A model generated the notes under the pieces. It ran no database searches. It was not told the DNA's origin and worked only from the letters and a program-made list of their open reading frames with translations. 64,000 nt of DNA. Source: Telluribacter humicola. Lineage in GTDB: Bacteria > Bacteroidota > Bacteroidia > Cytophagales > Spirosomataceae. Shown one piece after another: positions 62,307 through 64,000 of the stretch; position 1 is the stretch's first letter; every line of letters starts with the position of its first letter. The position numbers and the translations under genes are program-made. The stretch spans positions 1-64,000 of the forward strand of contig NZ_JAFIQT010000010.1 in assembly GCF_017355935.1 (NCBI RefSeq), given 5' to 3'.

Positions 62307-62844
62307 AGTCCTCTTTGCAGTTCTAATCAGCACCTTTTCCTACGCTCAGCACGAGCATGCTCAGCAGGCCGAAAAGAGCTCTGCAAAATCCAAACCCAAA
62401 AGCCCCCGGCAAAGCGCTATGGCTATAGTGGGAGGCAACCACGTACATGTTGATTACGGCTCACCCAGCGTGCGGGGCCGACAGATCTGGAACGGGCTGG
62501 TAGCCTACGACCAGGTGTGGTCAACGGGAGCCCATAAGGCAACCTGGATTGATTTCTCCAATGATGTAACGATTAATGGAAAGCTGGTCCCCAAAGGGAA
62601 ATACGGTTTTTTTACCATACCCGGTCCTAAGGAGTGGACCCTGATTCTAAACCGAGACTGGGATATGCATCTGGCGGATGACTATAATCCCGAACAGGAT
62701 TTGGTACGGGTGAAGGTGAACCCTCAGATGCATGATAACTTGACAGAATCACTAACCTACGAAATAGTACCGGAAGGTAAAAAAGGGGAAATCAAAATGA
62801 ACTGGGAAAAGTTAAGCGTTTCTCTTCCATTTCAGAATAGATAA
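62290..62844 (+). CDS. DUF2911 exported protein
   Basis: 184 aa. Signal peptide ending FSYAQ, a His/Lys-rich linker (HEHAQQAEKSSAKSKPKSP), then the DUF2911 domain (VHVDYGSPSVRGRQIWNGLV, WSTGAHKATWIDFS, GKYGFFTIPGPKEWTLILN). Beta-sandwich protein of unknown function, common in Bacteroidota. Coupled to copB by overlap. Confidence 0.88.
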   Translation: MKTILKVLFAVLISTFSYAQHEHAQQAEKSSAKSKPKSPRQSAMAIVGGNHVHVDYGSPSVRGRQIWNGLVAYDQVWSTGAHKATWIDFSNDVTINGKLVPKGKYGFFTIPGPKEWTLILNRDWDMHLADDYNPEQDLVRVKVNPQMHDNLTESLTYEIVPEGKKGEIKMNWEKLSVSLPFQNR

Positions 62845-62989
62845 GTACTTATTACTGGCCACACCATAAGGGGCTGGGACGTAAAAGCTGGCCATTAAGA
62901 AAGTAATTTTTCAGCGATTCCATTGCAGTAAGGCTTCTCTTAGTAGAGGCTCATTTATATATAGTTAATGTTCACCAAAACACCATACA

Positions 62990-63442
62990 ATGAAAAGCAG
63001 CCCTTATTCTAAATTTGCGTTAATGCTGACAATTTCATTCATCATCATGTATTCCGTTATGTTCCTAAATGTTGACAGGCTGGACCATATCTACCTTAAC
63101 ATGAACAGGCTCTATATGGCGCTCTTGATGATAACACCTATGGCTTTGCTTATGCTGGCTTTTATGGGCGACATGTACAAGAACAGGAAGGTAAATACAG
63201 CCATCGTTATTACTAGTATAGCTGTGTTTGTAGCAGTACTGGCTCTTTTAAGGAATCAGTCGTCAGTGGGGGACGTGCAGTACATAAAGTCCATGATTCC
63301 GCACCATTCCTCCGCTATTTTAACGAGCCAGGAAGCCGCTCTTAAAGATCCGGAACTAATAAAGCTTGCCGACGAGATTATAAAGGCACAGGAAAAAGAA
63401 ATTGCCCAAATGAAATCGATGCTGAATCGTCTTCAAAAGTAA
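62990..63442 (+). CDS. Membrane-anchored DUF305 protein
   Basis: 150 aa. Three N-terminal helices (about 10-28, 38-57, 65-85) are followed by one DUF305 module: VQYIKSMIPHHSSAILTSQE and DEIIKAQEKEIAQMKSMLN. It is the membrane-bound type of the family, third DUF305 gene of the island, and closes it before the IS5 element. Confidence 0.85.
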   Translation: MKSSPYSKFALMLTISFIIMYSVMFLNVDRLDHIYLNMNRLYMALLMITPMALLMLAFMGDMYKNRKVNTAIVITSIAVFVAVLALLRNQSSVGDVQYIKSMIPHHSSAILTSQEAALKDPELIKLADEIIKAQEKEIAQMKSMLNRLQK

Positions 63443-63707
63443 AGCATGTATTACAAAACGTTAGTACCTTTTTGAGCCTGGATCCTTTGCCCTCGCTCTT
63501 TGGGATTCGTGTGAAGAGCCCAAACAATCGCATCTTGATATTGGTTTACACATTTTTTAAAAATGAACTACTCGTTTTCCAGTACCATTTGTTGATTCTA
63601 TTTCCGACAGATAGCGCTTATCTAAGAACGTGTTTGGGAATTGAAGAAAGCTGAGAGTCGTGCCATCTTTGTATCGACCGCACGGCGGCCCGGCAAAATG
63701 CAAGGAT

Positions 63708-64000
63708 GTGACCAAACAGTTCAATAAGCTGACCGACTCTCAGTGGGCTGCAATATCGCCCTTTTTACCCATTGCTCGCAAACGTAAAATTGACCTATGC
63801 GAGGTTATGAATGCCATTTTATGGCTATTGCGCACCGGGTGCCAATGGCGAAACCTGCCCACTGAGTACCCGCATTGGCAAGCTGTGTACTACTACTTCA
63901 GCCGCTGGAAAACAGATGGCACACTCGAACGCATCAACCGGGAGTTGAATCAGTTGGACCGCAAGCAGCAAAATCGCGAAGCCTATCCATCGGTGTTCTG
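63708..64000 (+). CDS. IS5-family transposase, N-terminal part (runs off the window)
   Basis: 97 codons from GTG 63708 (VTKQFNKLTDSQWAAISPFL), with ILWLLRTGCQWRNLPTEYP and VYYYFSRWKTDGTLERIN, the DUF4096 N-terminal domain of IS5-group transposases. The catalytic part lies beyond the window. Upstream, CTGAGAGTCG (63650) is inverted at 63735 (CGACTCTCAG), and a GC-rich patch ACCGCACGGCGGCCCG at 63677-63692 has the length and composition of the 16-bp insertions but fits their consensus only loosely. Confidence 0.8.
   Translation, partial: MTKQFNKLTDSQWAAISPFLPIARKRKIDLCEVMNAILWLLRTGCQWRNLPTEYPHWQAVYYYFSRWKTDGTLERINRELNQLDRKQQNREAYPSVF

Noticed and set aside
1-64000. CRISPR array, tRNA or rRNA genes
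   Set aside because: The only recurrent short GC-rich units are the dispersed 16-mers, which are not regularly spaced. No tRNA cloverleaf or rRNA segment was recognised by eye.

Overview
The window looks like an accessory region of a Bacteroidota genome, most likely Cytophagales (relatives of Spirosoma, Larkinella or Rhabdobacter). The evidence is a FecI/FecR/SusC/SusD set, promoter -7 elements of the TAnnTTTG type, lipoprotein signals, and Bacteroidota-specific families (DUF6660, DUF6122, HYC_CC_PP, DUF3347, DUF2911). It is a mosaic of mobile elements and metabolic or resistance islands; chromosome or plasmid cannot be decided.

Layout. 0.2-3.7 kb: serine recombinase, a decayed IS3-family copy split by an intact IS110-family element, and fragments of a Fic gene and an unknown gene. 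4-16.2 kb: a SusCD-type locus with ECF sigma, anti-sigma, SusC with STN domain, SusD and three secreted sulfatases, pointing to a sulfated glycan. 16.8-18.4 kb: a second copy of the same IS3 element. 18.5-20.5 kb: a secreted thioredoxin-domain protein. 20.9-26.3 kb: a cbb3-type oxidase cluster with a truncated globin and an Rrf2 regulator. 26.4-32.6 kb: an AraC-linked group with cupin proteins, an acetyltransferase, an alpha/beta hydrolase, a PQQ-type sugar dehydrogenase and a cyclophilin-like lipoprotein. 32.6-38.3 kb: a Tn3-family transposon carrying mercury uptake genes but no mercuric reductase. 39.3-63.4 kb: a large copper/silver island (CDF exporter, TonB receptor, DUF305 proteins, Csp copper store, multicopper oxidase, CusABC-type efflux with a split CusA and two membrane fusion proteins, CPH-type P-type ATPase), interrupted by another IS3 element. 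An IS5-family transposase runs off the right end.

Most unusual observation: mobile-element genes here are repeatedly interrupted by insertions of exactly 16 bp, GC-rich and sharing a degenerate consensus (CGGNCNGNCGNNGCNG). Comparing the two IS3 copies, removing 16 bp at each site restores a colinear transposase reading frame ending at a matching stop codon. At least eight such 16-mers occur (1391, 1605/2866 split, 3086 with an abutting second one, 3142, 17767, 20999, 32735, 32757). One was itself the target of the IS110 element, whose 5' non-coding region contains a bridge-RNA-like stem-loop with a match to the target. I know of no described system that explains these insertions.

Functional logic. 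In the copper island, cytosolic copper is stored (Csp) and pumped out by the ATPase. Periplasmic copper is oxidised by the multicopper oxidase, bound by DUF305/DUF3347 proteins and expelled by Cus. No dedicated copper regulator was found. In the sulfatase locus, substrate sensed by the STN domain of SusC would signal through FecR to the ECF sigma factor.
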